Assembly (NCBI RefSeq): GCF_003953935.1 | Contig: NZ_RXLQ01000021.1 | Span: 1 to 64,000 of the forward strand | Length of the DNA: 64,000 nucleotides | Direction of reading: 5' to 3' | Source of the DNA: Massilia atriviolacea | Lineage (GTDB): Bacteria; Pseudomonadota; Gammaproteobacteria; Burkholderiales; Burkholderiaceae_D | Shown: positions 17,124 to 26,234 of the stretch, piece by piece | Layout: each line of letters opens with the position of its first letter | How positions within the stretch are numbered: the first letter of the stretch is position 1 | The notes under the pieces: generated by a model | Databases searched by the model: none | What the model saw: the letters and a program-made list of their open reading frames with translations, nothing else | What the model was told of the DNA's origin: nothing | Position numbers and translations under genes: made by a program

Positions 17124-19604
17124 ATGACGAATACCCCAGGCAGCCCTCACCTTCAACGCACCTTGCTCGCATCGGCCCTCCTGCTCGCGCTGGGCAGCAC
17201 CTACGCGCAACAGGGCGCAACAGCTCCCGCCGCACGCAGTGGCGAGGACACCCCCGCTTCCGTCGTGATCCTCGGTTCGCGCTCGACCGCCAAGACCTCG
17301 CTCGATACCGCCGCGCCGGTCGGCCTGATCAACATCAAGGACATGCAGACCGCCGGCCCGCTGGAACTGGGCAAGCTGCTGCAAACGCTGGACCCCTCGT
17401 TCAACTTCAGCTCGACCTTCATCAGCGACGGCACCGACATCATCCGTCCCGCCACCCTGCGCGGCCTCGGCCCCGACCAGCTGCTGGTGCTGGTGAACGG
17501 CAAACGGCGCCACCAGCAGGCGCTGGTCAATGTGCAGCAGACCATCGGACGCGGCTCGGCCGGTACCGACATCAACGCCATTCCGCTGTCGGCCATCCAC
17601 CACATCGAAGTGCTGCGTGACGGCGCGGCCGCCCAATACGGCTCGGACGCGATCGCCGGCGTGATCAACATCGTGCTCAAGAAGCAGACCAACGAGACGC
17701 AGCTGAGCAGCAGCATCGGCACCACCTCCGAAGGCGACGGCGACCTGATTTCCGGCAGCGCCAACACCGGCTTCAAGCTGGGCGAACGCGGTTACCTGAA
17801 CCTGTCGGTCGAAGGCCGCCGCCGCAACGAAACCAACCGCGCCGGTGTCGACTCCGAACGCGTCAACCCGCCGCGCGTGACCCAGCGCATCGGCGACAGC
17901 CTGGCCAAGGATGCCTACCTGTGGTGGAACGCCGGCCTGCCGATCGACGACGCCAGCGAGTTCTACGCCTTCGGCGGCATCTCCAAGCGCACCGGCGATT
18001 CGGCGGGATTTTTCCGCTCGCCGGGCGACGGCCGCACCGTGCCGGCCGTGTACCCGAACGGCTTCCTGCCGAACATCATCACCACCGTGAAGGACGCCTC
18101 GTTCGCCGTCGGCTACAAGCGCGACCTGGCCAACGAATGGAAGTTCGACGTGAGCGTGAACCACGGCCGCAGCGAACTCGGTTTCCACGAACGGAACTCG
18201 ATCAACGTCAGCTACTGGTACGAACCGAAGCCGGGTGGCGGCATCTACGCCGAATCGCCGCTCGAAGCCGACACCGGCAAGCTGAAATTCAACCAGACCA
18301 CCTTCAACGCCGACGTGCGCGGCCCGATCCAGTTCGGCGACCGCACCGTGCAACTGGCCACCGGCTTCGAATACCGCCGCGACAACTACGCGATCGAAGC
18401 GGGCGACCCGGTCTCGTACCAGTACGGCCGCACCAACAACCCGGCCATCAAGATCTTCGACCAGGTCGGCGGCATCGCGGCATCGGGCGCACAAGGCTTC
18501 CCGGGCTACACGCCGGGCACCGAAGTCGACCAGGGCCGCCACAACATCGCCCTGTATCTCGATGCGGAGCACAACATCAGCGAGAAACTGCTGGTTGCCG
18601 CCGCGATGCGCTTCGAAAAATACTCGGACTTCGGTAACACCACCACCGGCAAATTGAGCATGCGCTACGATCCGACCCGCATGTTCGGCATGCGCGGCAG
18701 CGTCTCGACGGGCTTCCGCGCACCGAGCGTGCAGCAGAAGTTCTACAGCTCCGTGTCGACCAACCTCAATTCGGCCGGCGTGCTGACCGAAACGCTGACC
18801 GCGCGCGAAGGCAGCGCCGTCACGCGCGCCTTCGGCATCTCGCCGCTCAAGGAAGAAACCTCGAAGAGCGCCAGCATCGGCATGATCCTGCGCCCGATGC
18901 CGAACTTCTCGGTCACCGCCGACCTGTACCGCATCGACATCGACGACCGCATCGTCTTCTCCAGTAACATCGCGCCGGAATCCGGCAACTGCGTGCCTGC
19001 CTCCAAGTGCCCGATCAAGGCGATCCTCGATCCGCTCAAGGTCGGCCAGGCGCAGTTCTTCACCAACGCGATCGACACCACCACGGACGGCCTGGACATC
19101 GTGGCCGAGCACACCACCAGGTGGACCGGCTCGACCCTGGTGCTGTCGGGTCAACTGGGCTTCAACAAGACCGAAGTCAAGGCGCGCAAATCGCAGTCGC
19201 CGGTGCTGACCGGCACCCAGCTGTTCGACGACGCGCAAGTGACGCTGATCGAACGCGGCCAGCCGCGCAAGAAGCACGTCATCGCGGCCGACTACACGAC
19301 CGGCGCATGGAACGTGAACACCCGCGCCAACTACTACGGCGCGGTGCAGGGCCAGGGCTTTACCGCCCCGTTCATCCAGACCTGGGAAGCGAAGTGGCTG
19401 GTCGACATGTCGCTGCGCTATTCCTTCACCAAGAAGATCAGCGCCTCGTTCGGCGTGAACAACCTGTTCGACACCTACCCGACCGAATGGGACAAGACCA
19501 AGGCTGCACCGTTCCCGCAACTGGGCTTCACCCGCTGCTGGGAAACCTGCCCGATCGGCATCAACGGCCGCCAGATGTACGCCAAGGTTGACTGGGCTTT
19601 CTAA
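17124..19604 (+). CDS. TonB-dependent receptor
   Basis: An 826-residue outer-membrane receptor. A signal peptide ends near AQQG (about residue 30). The plug domain (about 60-185) contains LRGLGPDQLLVLVNGKRRHQ and IEVLRDGAAAQYGSDAIAGV, and the 22-strand barrel ends in aromatic VDWAF. It lacks a Fur box, and its substrate is unknown. The plug sequence with VLVNGKRRH is typical of receptors in Oxalobacteraceae and Xanthomonadaceae thought to take up plant or peptide-derived compounds. A rho-independent terminator follows 22 bp after the stop. Confidence 0.93.
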   Translation: MTNTPGSPHLQRTLLASALLLALGSTYAQQGATAPAARSGEDTPASVVILGSRSTAKTSLDTAAPVGLINIKDMQTAGPLELGKLLQTLDPSFNFSSTFISDGTDIIRPATLRGLGPDQLLVLVNGKRRHQQALVNVQQTIGRGSAGTDINAIPLSAIHHIEVLRDGAAAQYGSDAIAGVINIVLKKQTNETQLSSSIGTTSEGDGDLISGSANTGFKLGERGYLNLSVEGRRRNETNRAGVDSERVNPPRVTQRIGDSLAKDAYLWWNAGLPIDDASEFYAFGGISKRTGDSAGFFRSPGDGRTVPAVYPNGFLPNIITTVKDASFAVGYKRDLANEWKFDVSVNHGRSELGFHERNSINVSYWYEPKPGGGIYAESPLEADTGKLKFNQTTFNADVRGPIQFGDRTVQLATGFEYRRDNYAIEAGDPVSYQYGRTNNPAIKIFDQVGGIAASGAQGFPGYTPGTEVDQGRHNIALYLDAEHNISEKLLVAAAMRFEKYSDFGNTTTGKLSMRYDPTRMFGMRGSVSTGFRAPSVQQKFYSSVSTNLNSAGVLTETLTAREGSAVTRAFGISPLKEETSKSASIGMILRPMPNFSVTADLYRIDIDDRIVFSSNIAPESGNCVPASKCPIKAILDPLKVGQAQFFTNAIDTTTDGLDIVAEHTTRWTGSTLVLSGQLGFNKTEVKARKSQSPVLTGTQLFDDAQVTLIERGQPRKKHVIAADYTTGAWNVNTRANYYGAVQGQGFTAPFIQTWEAKWLVDMSLRYSFTKKISASFGVNNLFDTYPTEWDKTKAAPFPQLGFTRCWETCPIGINGRQMYAKVDWAF

Positions 19605-19626
19605 GCTGGCCCGAGCAATCCGACAA

Positions 19627-19656
19627 GGCCACGCCGGCGACGGCGTGGCCTTTTTT
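19627..19656 (+). terminator. Rho-independent terminator of the TonB receptor gene
   Basis: A 10-bp perfect stem GGCCACGCCG/CGGCGTGGCC with a 4-nt loop is followed directly by six T residues. It lies 22 bp after the receptor stop codon. Confidence 0.92.
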
Positions 19657-19759
19657 GATGGAACAGGCAGTGTCATCCCTGCCATCGGCTTGCGATGACG
19701 GACGTTCCAACGAAGAAGTCGAAGCAAGGTTCGCCGCCCGCCGCAGTTTTCGGAGGCAG

Positions 19760-19924
19760 ACTGAGCTGGCAGCCTTTCCGCGCCTCGGACACGCCGGGAA
19801 AATTCGCGGTACGCTTGAACTCATCGTTCACGAAAGCTACCGTATCGTATATGAAATCAACGGTGAGACAATCGGGATTCTGGCCCTTGTGAACAGCTCG
19901 CGCCAATGGCCTCCCGCTTCGTGA
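19760..19924 (+). pseudogene. Remnant of a ParE/RelE-family toxin
   Basis: The translated segment FPRLGHAGKIRGTLELIVHE, followed by SYRIVYEINGETIGILALVN and SSRQWPP, closely matches the C-terminal half of ParE toxins (family pattern FP-LGR-G--GTRELIV--YRIVYR---I-IL-V-H--RQWP). The normal N-terminal 45-50 residues are missing. In this frame the upstream codons, from a TTG at 19655 inside the terminator T-run, encode unrelated sequence. No antitoxin gene is next to it. It is read as a degraded toxin-antitoxin locus. Confidence 0.6.
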
Positions 19925-19947
19925 CCCGGGCGCGACTGGGTTAGCGC

Positions 19948-20826
19948 CTATGCCGGCACGTCGATCCGCGCCTTGATGTGCTTGAGGTTGACGATGATGG
20001 TGAACGTCATCACCACCAGCAAGGACCATGAACTCCACTTCCCCACATGCACCATCGACCACGCCCCGAGCTGGTTGGGGTACTTCCAGATGCCGAAGAA
20101 GGTGCTGAGGTTTTCGGCCAGCCAGATGAAAAACCCGATCAGCACGAAGGCCAGCAGCAGGGGCATGCGGCGCTCGACGTCGAGCGGACGCAAAATGACG
20201 GTCGAACGCGCATACAGCCCGAGCGCGCAGGCCGCCACGTACCAGCGATAGTCGCCGATGTAGTGGTGGGTGAAAAAGTTGATGTAGATGAGAAGCGCGA
20301 TCGCCACGCCCATCCAGAACGGCGGATGGTGTTCCACGCGCAGGTCGAACAGGCGCCAGGCCTGGATGATGTAGCTGCCGACGGCGGCGTACATGAAGCC
20401 CGCAAACAGCGGCACGCCGCACAGCTTGGTGTAGGCAAAGTCCGGATACGACCATGACTGGATCGCGCCGGACACCTTGAACACTTCCAGCGCGAAGCCG
20501 ATCACGTGGAACAGCGTGATCGCCTTGAGTTCATCGACAGTTTCGAGACCGGACCAGACCATCGCCCCCTGGATGGCGAGGGCGACGACGAGCAGCATGT
20601 CGTAGCGCGGAATGCCCCACAAGCCGGTACGCGGCAGCAGGAACACCGCCGCGAAAAACAGGCCAGCGAACAGGCAGGCGCGCGCTTCCTTGATGCCGAA
20701 GTAAAGAAATTCGGCTGCAAAGCGCGCCAGGCCGGTCAGCCCGGGGCGGGGATGAAACCCCAGCAGATGCGCATCGACCGCGCTCGGACGCAGGGAAAAC
20801 AGGCGTGACAGGAGGCGGGCGGCCAT
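19948..20826 (-). CDS. DUF817 (YoaT-like) integral membrane protein
   Basis: A 292-residue protein with about eight transmembrane helices from residue 35 to the end. Conserved segments FGIKEARACLFAG, FALEVFKVSGAIQSWSYPD and FFTHHYIGDYRWYV match the DUF817 family as I know it. The function of the family is unknown. It lies 68 bp beyond the last gene of the TldD/PmbA-MoxR operon on the same strand and may be its tail or an independent unit. Confidence 0.8.
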   Translation of the reverse strand: MAARLLSRLFSLRPSAVDAHLLGFHPRPGLTGLARFAAEFLYFGIKEARACLFAGLFFAAVFLLPRTGLWGIPRYDMLLVVALAIQGAMVWSGLETVDELKAITLFHVIGFALEVFKVSGAIQSWSYPDFAYTKLCGVPLFAGFMYAAVGSYIIQAWRLFDLRVEHHPPFWMGVAIALLIYINFFTHHYIGDYRWYVAACALGLYARSTVILRPLDVERRMPLLLAFVLIGFFIWLAENLSTFFGIWKYPNQLGAWSMVHVGKWSSWSLLVVMTFTIIVNLKHIKARIDVPA

Positions 20827-20894
20827 GCGGACAGGACTCCAGGAAAAAAGGGTTGGGCAGGTTGAGCGGCATCATAACCGACGCCGGCCGGGAC

Positions 20895-22424
20895 TCAGCG
20901 CCGCTCGCGCCACCACAGCAGCAGCATCGCCAGCGCGAACAGCAGCGCGAACGGCCAGGCCGGCAGCGGCGCGGTGCCGGCCGCCATGGCGGCCGGGGTG
21001 CGCGCGGCGTAGCGCGCCGTGGCCGCGCGCCGCTGCGCCTTTTGCCACAGGGGCCAGTCGGCCCTGTCGTACACGTACAGCTTGCCCGCGACCGGTTTTG
21101 CGCCGTCGGTCTGCATCGCCAGCCAGCCGGCCTTGCGCGGCCACACGGCCACGCAGGAAGCGTCGGCCTTGTCCGGGCGGCGCTGCCAGGCCAGCGTCTG
21201 CTTCAGTTCGGGGAAGGTGACCTTGCCCTGCACGCCGAGCGCGCACACTTCCACGCGGCGGCCGGGCAGCGGCATCTCTTGCGGGTCGAGCCAGGCCACG
21301 TCCTGCGCGCGCTCGATGCCGGCGCGGTCGAGCACACCCTGCCACCACAGCGCGAGCGCCTGCGGTTCGCTGATCGCATAGCGGTGCCAGTCGGCCACGC
21401 CAAGCCAGACGATGCGGCCCTTTTCCCATGAGCGGGTCCAGATCCGGTCGCCGGCCGCGCTCCACGGACCCGCAACCGCCGCCGGATTGAGCGGCGCCGA
21501 CGCCAGCGCCAGCGGCGTGCCGGCAGGCCGGGCCTCGGCCTGTTCCTTCAATGGCAGCTGCACGGTGCGCGCCCAGGTCTGCTTGTCCTGGGCGTTGGCC
21601 GCCAGGATCACCAGCGGCGTACCGGCCGCCACCTGGGCCAGCAGCGCGGCGCGCGCGCCGTCGCCCAGGCGCTCGATGTGCGCCGCATCGGCCACCAGCA
21701 GATTGGGCTGCGTGGGCGCTGCGCGCGCGGTCTCGCTGCGGGTGACGGTTTTACCCAGCACCACCTGCCAGTCGAGCGCCGCATGGCTGTTCACCAGCAG
21801 TTCGTTGAGCGCGCGCGCATCGAACGATGGCGCGCCGAAGCGCCCCACCACCTGCAGCGGCACCGGCGCCGTGACGGAAAACGGCACCGGGCCATGCGCC
21901 ATCACCTTGCCGCTGGCGTCGAGCATGCGCGCGCTGAGCACCAGCGTTTCGGCCACCGGCGGCAGCCACTGCACCGTCAGCGCCGCGCCCTCGCCTGCCA
22001 CGTCGGCAATCACCTGCCTGTTCTCGGCCAGCAGTTGCAGGCGCCAGCTCGCTGCCTGGCTGCGGCGCACGGTCAGCGCGAACATGCGCCCCAGCGTCAG
22101 CTCGCGCGGAAAATCCAGGTGCAGCACTTCGCTGGCGGGCGTCTCCCAGAGCAAGGGCCGCGCCGGCAGGTCGTGCCACTGCGCGGCCGGCAGGCCGTCG
22201 CCGGTCAGCTTCACGGCGGCCGCCTCGTTCAGGTCGATCGCCTCGGCCTCGGAATCGATCGACAAGGTGCCGCCCACGCCCGCCGGCAGCCTGAAGTCGC
22301 CGACGATCACGCCCAGCGCGGCGGCAGCGACCAGGATCAAGGCGGCGTCGATCCACTGGCGCCGCCACAGGTAGACCGCGGCGCTGCCGATGCCTATCAG
22401 GAAAATCAGGCCGGCTGCGATCAT
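20895..22424 (-). CDS. Membrane-anchored protein at end of MoxR operon, function unknown
   Basis: A 509-residue protein with two N-terminal transmembrane helices (about 4-18 and 25-42), a long periplasmic or cytoplasmic region with a glutamine-amidotransferase-like fold (segments NLLVADAAHIERLGDGARAA and GTPLVILAAN), and a C-terminal helix (about 485-503). The start codon overlaps the stop of the upstream DUF4175-like gene by 4 bp (ATGA), showing tight coupling. It resembles large BatA-associated membrane proteins in other MoxR clusters, but I cannot name a family with certainty. Confidence 0.7.
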   Translation of the reverse strand: MIAAGLIFLIGIGSAAVYLWRRQWIDAALILVAAAALGVIVGDFRLPAGVGGTLSIDSEAEAIDLNEAAAVKLTGDGLPAAQWHDLPARPLLWETPASEVLHLDFPRELTLGRMFALTVRRSQAASWRLQLLAENRQVIADVAGEGAALTVQWLPPVAETLVLSARMLDASGKVMAHGPVPFSVTAPVPLQVVGRFGAPSFDARALNELLVNSHAALDWQVVLGKTVTRSETARAAPTQPNLLVADAAHIERLGDGARAALLAQVAAGTPLVILAANAQDKQTWARTVQLPLKEQAEARPAGTPLALASAPLNPAAVAGPWSAAGDRIWTRSWEKGRIVWLGVADWHRYAISEPQALALWWQGVLDRAGIERAQDVAWLDPQEMPLPGRRVEVCALGVQGKVTFPELKQTLAWQRRPDKADASCVAVWPRKAGWLAMQTDGAKPVAGKLYVYDRADWPLWQKAQRRAATARYAARTPAAMAAGTAPLPAWPFALLFALAMLLLWWRERR

Positions 22425-24376
22425 CGGGGTGCTCCATTGCGCAGCGCGCGGGTGAAGGGGGTTTGCGGGACGGCCCTGGCCTGCAACAGCACCGGCGCGC
22501 CGCTGATGGCGCCGCGCAGCCAGGCGCGCAGCACCGGGCGGCATGCGGCGCAGCCGTCGGCCACGTCCTGCACGGCGCGCTGCGCTTCGAGGCGCTGTTC
22601 GTCGTTGGCGATGCGCTCGCGAATCCACTCGTGCGCGCCACGGCTCCACAGGGCGGGCAAGGCGCCATCGCCATCGAGCGCTTCGATCAGGCGCCGCACC
22701 TCGTCGGGCACCGGCATGGCGGCAGTGGCCTGCTCGCGGCGGTAGCCTTTGGCGCCGACAACGTCGCCGGTCATGCGGATTTCCTCCTTGAGCGGCGGCG
22801 GCACGAAGGCGGTCTTGTGCAGGTAGATGCGGTCGGCCTGCTGCAACTGCTTGATCGCGTCGAGCGCCTTGTACTCGGGCGGCAGCGCGGTTTTGGGCGC
22901 GATGGCGCGCAGGGCCTTTTCGGCATCCCACATCGCGCTCAGGGCGCGCCGCAGGATCTTCTTGGTCGACTCGTCGAACAGGGTGGCGTTTTCGGCCTGG
23001 TCGTGCGCGTGGCCGAATTCGGCAACCACGTCGTGCTTCTCATCGTCGTCGTGATGTTCCTCGCCGCCGAACAGGGTCGATTCTTCGCCGAGGAACTGGC
23101 CGTAGCGGCGCCGCAGCTGCGCCTGGTCGTCGGCGATCGATTCGCTGCGCGCGCGCAGCGTGGCCTGGTTCATGCCCGGCGCGGCCTTCAGGTCGGCCAG
23201 CAGCTGCTCGGTGTCGATGATGATCTGGCGCTGGCTGCGCAGGTTCTCGGGCTTGACCAGCATCGGCTGCGCGGACGATTCGTCGCTCTCTTCCACCGGT
23301 CCGGGCAGGCGCAGGGTGTAGGTGGGCGAGACGGTGGTGTGCGCACGTTCGGCGTTGTCGGTCGCGCGCACGAAGAAATACAGCTCGTCGCCCGGCTCCA
23401 TGCCCAGTTCCGCCAGCGTCCACTGCTTGTGCCAGTTGCGCGTGCGCGGGTCGCTCGACTCGGGCAGCGGCAGTTCGCGGTCGCTGAAGCGGATATTCTC
23501 GCCGCTGCCGCGCGCCAGGGTCAGGTGCAGGGTGGCGCGCCGCACCTGGTAGTCGTCGCGCACCGCCAGCGCAATGGCGGCGTTGGCGGCATCGCGCGCG
23601 AGCGTGTGGATCATTTCGCGCGGCGCGGACATGGTCACTTCGGGCGCCTGGTCGGCAATCACGCGCAGCTTGTAGCGCGCTCCGCGCCAGCGCCAGAACA
23701 CCGATTCGGTCGCGGTCCAGCGCGCGCACTCGCGGCCGATCCTGAGCGACTGGCCGTCGCTCAGTTCGACCGGCGTATCGACCGGCTGCGGCGCGCGCAG
23801 GCACCATTCGACGACGCTGTGTTCCGGCACCTGCAATTCGCGCGGCGCGCCCTCGGACCTGGCTACTCCCGTATATCCGGGCGGCGTCACGCGCACGGTG
23901 ATCTCGCTGGTCTGCTTCGCGATCAGGGCCTTGACCTCGTGCGGCGCGGGGGGCAGGGCGTCTGCCAGCCGCCATGCGAACAAGGCCAGCGCCGCGCACA
24001 CGCTCAAGGCCAGCCAGCGCGCATCGAGGCGCACGCGCTCCCTGGCAATCGCCGCCAGCACGTCGTCGGTAAGCGCGGTGGCGAGGCGCGCCAGCAGGCG
24101 GCGCCGCTGGAGCTGGCCGATGGCACTGGTGGCGCCGGCCAGCAGCGCGCTGCTGTCTTCCAGCGCGGGCACGGCGGCGTCGGTCCAGCCGCTCCAGTCG
24201 CGCTCGACGCGCGCGCGCAGGCGGCGGCAATCCCATACCGCCCAGGCGCTCCACGCCGCGACGCCGGGGAGCGACAGCAACAGTACCCATGGCAGGATCG
24301 CCGCGATCCACAGCGGCGCGCGCCGGCGCGTGGCGGCGAACTGCAGGCGGCCGCAGATGTCAGCGTCGGCTTGCAT
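22421..24376 (-). CDS. DUF4175-like membrane protein of the MoxR operon
   Basis: A 651-residue protein. Two hydrophobic helices lie at the N-terminus (about 22-42 and 125-145), then a beta-rich domain with TSEITVRVTPPGYTGVARSE, then a long helical region. A His/Asp/Glu-rich patch EEHHDDDEKHD (about 445-455) sits in it. The layout resembles DUF4175 proteins found beside MoxR/DUF58/BatA genes. The ATG at 24376 overlaps the preceding gene by 17 bp; an exact start is uncertain. Confidence 0.65.
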   Translation of the reverse strand: MQADADICGRLQFAATRRRAPLWIAAILPWVLLLSLPGVAAWSAWAVWDCRRLRARVERDWSGWTDAAVPALEDSSALLAGATSAIGQLQRRRLLARLATALTDDVLAAIARERVRLDARWLALSVCAALALFAWRLADALPPAPHEVKALIAKQTSEITVRVTPPGYTGVARSEGAPRELQVPEHSVVEWCLRAPQPVDTPVELSDGQSLRIGRECARWTATESVFWRWRGARYKLRVIADQAPEVTMSAPREMIHTLARDAANAAIALAVRDDYQVRRATLHLTLARGSGENIRFSDRELPLPESSDPRTRNWHKQWTLAELGMEPGDELYFFVRATDNAERAHTTVSPTYTLRLPGPVEESDESSAQPMLVKPENLRSQRQIIIDTEQLLADLKAAPGMNQATLRARSESIADDQAQLRRRYGQFLGEESTLFGGEEHHDDDEKHDVVAEFGHAHDQAENATLFDESTKKILRRALSAMWDAEKALRAIAPKTALPPEYKALDAIKQLQQADRIYLHKTAFVPPPLKEEIRMTGDVVGAKGYRREQATAAMPVPDEVRRLIEALDGDGALPALWSRGAHEWIRERIANDEQRLEAQRAVQDVADGCAACRPVLRAWLRGAISGAPVLLQARAVPQTPFTRALRNGAPR

Positions 24377-25343
24377 GGGCCAGTATCCGTTCCACTGCAA
24401 ACAGGCCAAGCAGCACCAGCGTGAGCAGGTAACGCAGGGCGCCGCTGGACTGCGCCGGCGTGGCACTCGCCGTGGCAGCGAGCACCTGCGATGGCATGGT
24501 GTACGCCACCGGCGCGTAATGCAGGCGCTGCCAGGTTTCGAACAGGCGGCGCGCGGCATCCGGTCCGGCGGGCGGCCACGCGCTGGCGGTCCACACGCGG
24601 CCGCGCGCGCCGCCGGCGTAGCGCATGCCGTCGACCTGCGCCGCCTTGTGCAGTTGCGCAAAGGCGGTGGTGTCGCCAGCCCACCAGAGCGGCGCGCGCA
24701 GATCCGCAGGCGGCGCTTGCGGCACATCCCAGATCACCAGTTCGGCCGCGCCTTGCGGCGCTTCGTCGACCTTGTAGCGGCGCGGGCCGTCGAGGGCGGC
24801 GAACATGGCGCGCCATTGCGCCGCGCGTTTGCTGACGACGACCACGCGCTGTTCGGTTTGCGCAAATGCCGGCGCCTTGCTGCGCACCTCGATCCGGTGG
24901 CGCGACCGTGGCGGCGCAGCCGGCATCGGCACGTTCCCCAGCACCAGCAGGCGCGAACCGGAGCGCCACTCGCGGTCGTGGCGCGCCAGCCAGGCAAAGG
25001 GATCGTCGGCCGGCACCGCGATCCAGCTGGCGTCGTAAAAACCGGCCTGCCTGATCTGGCGTTCGGCCCATTCGCTGTCGGTACCGGCGGGTATCAGCAC
25101 CGCGTCGCGCCGCCATGGCAGCACCAGGTCGGCCAGCCAGGCCAGGACGGCGACGATCAGCAGGCAGCGCGCGAGCAGCAGCAGGCGTTCGGTCCAGCGC
25201 CACACACGCAGTTGCTGCGGATCGGCGCGCGGCAGGAAGCGCGCGGTGGCCAGCGGCTCCTGGCGCATGCGCTGGCGCCGCTGGCGGTGCCACAGCACCG
25301 GCAACGCCAGCAGGGCCAGTCCGAGCCACCAGAGTGAAATCAT
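24360..25343 (-). CDS. BatA-like protein with N-terminal double-transmembrane region
   Basis: A 327-residue protein starting MISLWWLGLALLALPVLWHR, with a second helix at about 52-73 and a C-terminal helix near 305-320. The N-terminal layout is that of the BatA/aerotolerance double-transmembrane domain. No von Willebrand MIDAS motif (DxSxS) is visible in the soluble part. Its ATG overlaps the DUF58 stop by 4 bp. It probably anchors a MoxR-dependent complex in the membrane. Confidence 0.7.
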   Translation of the reverse strand: MISLWWLGLALLALPVLWHRQRRQRMRQEPLATARFLPRADPQQLRVWRWTERLLLLARCLLIVAVLAWLADLVLPWRRDAVLIPAGTDSEWAERQIRQAGFYDASWIAVPADDPFAWLARHDREWRSGSRLLVLGNVPMPAAPPRSRHRIEVRSKAPAFAQTEQRVVVVSKRAAQWRAMFAALDGPRRYKVDEAPQGAAELVIWDVPQAPPADLRAPLWWAGDTTAFAQLHKAAQVDGMRYAGGARGRVWTASAWPPAGPDAARRLFETWQRLHYAPVAYTMPSQVLAATASATPAQSSGALRYLLTLVLLGLFAVERILAHASRR

Positions 25344-26227
25344 GCGCGCGCACCCCGGCGCAGCCATGCGCGCAGCACGGCGGGCAATGGCTCTTCGATG
25401 CAGGCGGCCAGCAGGGCAATATCGTTGTGGCGGCATTGCGCCGTCATGCGCTCGACGTGTTCGTCGCGGTTCTTGCGATACACGCCGACCGTCCCGGCAG
25501 CGAAGCGGAACACGCCGTCGGCGTTTTCGGGATCGCGCCAGATGGTGTCGGGCGCGAAGCTGGCGTCGCACTCGGCGCGCGTCTGCAGGCACAGGAGGCG
25601 CACGTCGTGGCGCATGCGGCGCAGGCGCAACAGGGCTTCGGCCTGGCTGGAAGGCCAGTCGAGAAAATCGCTGGCGGCGAACACCAGGCTGGGCGAGCGC
25701 ACGAAGGGCATGCTGGCGCGCAGGGTCTCGCCATCCGGCAGCGTGCCGCCGGCCTCGATCCGCTGCAATTGCGCCAACACGCGCTGCATCTGGCGCGGTC
25801 CGCGCGCGGCGGGGGTGAACTGCACGCGCTCGCCGCTGCAGATGACCAGGCCGAAGGCGTCGCCCTGGCGCTGGGCGATGGCGGCGATGCAGGCCAGGAC
25901 GGTGCGCGCATACCAGAGTTTGTCCAGTCCCGACACGCCGCTGCGGCTTGGCTCGGCCATCGACGCGGTGGCATCGAGCCAGAGCCAGACCGCCACGTGG
26001 CTGTCGCGCTCCGCCTCGCGCACGTAGTAACGGTCGGCGCGCGCCAGCAGCTTCCAGTCGATGCGGCGCCACTCGTCGCCGGGCGCGTAGGCGCGGTATT
26101 CGGAAAATTCGACGCCGGCGCCGCGCTCGCGGCCCGCATGGATGCCGTGACCGAGCCCCGCCAGCACGTGGCGGATGATCAGGTTCAGGTCATTGGTATG
26201 CGCGAGCAGCGCCGGCGTCGACAGCAT
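25340..26227 (-). CDS. DUF58 domain protein (MoxR partner)
   Basis: A 295-residue protein with the DUF58 signature YAPGDEWRRIDWKLLARADR at about 46-65, followed by VWLWLDATASM, a von Willebrand-like strand with a partial metal site (DATAS). DUF58 proteins are encoded next to MoxR ATPases nearly everywhere and are thought to be their clients or adaptors. The ATG at 26227 is chosen because a start 60 bp upstream would fall inside moxR. It is 7 bp downstream of the MoxR gene. Confidence 0.88.
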   Translation of the reverse strand: MLSTPALLAHTNDLNLIIRHVLAGLGHGIHAGRERGAGVEFSEYRAYAPGDEWRRIDWKLLARADRYYVREAERDSHVAVWLWLDATASMAEPSRSGVSGLDKLWYARTVLACIAAIAQRQGDAFGLVICSGERVQFTPAARGPRQMQRVLAQLQRIEAGGTLPDGETLRASMPFVRSPSLVFAASDFLDWPSSQAEALLRLRRMRHDVRLLCLQTRAECDASFAPDTIWRDPENADGVFRFAAGTVGVYRKNRDEHVERMTAQCRHNDIALLAACIEEPLPAVLRAWLRRGARA

Positions 26228-26234
26228 GCGATGG

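Noticed and set aside
20827-20894. CGGACAG next to the DUF817 start as a third regulon member
   Set aside because: A single half-site overlaps the start codon area, and no GG-N10-GC promoter or second half-site accompanies it.
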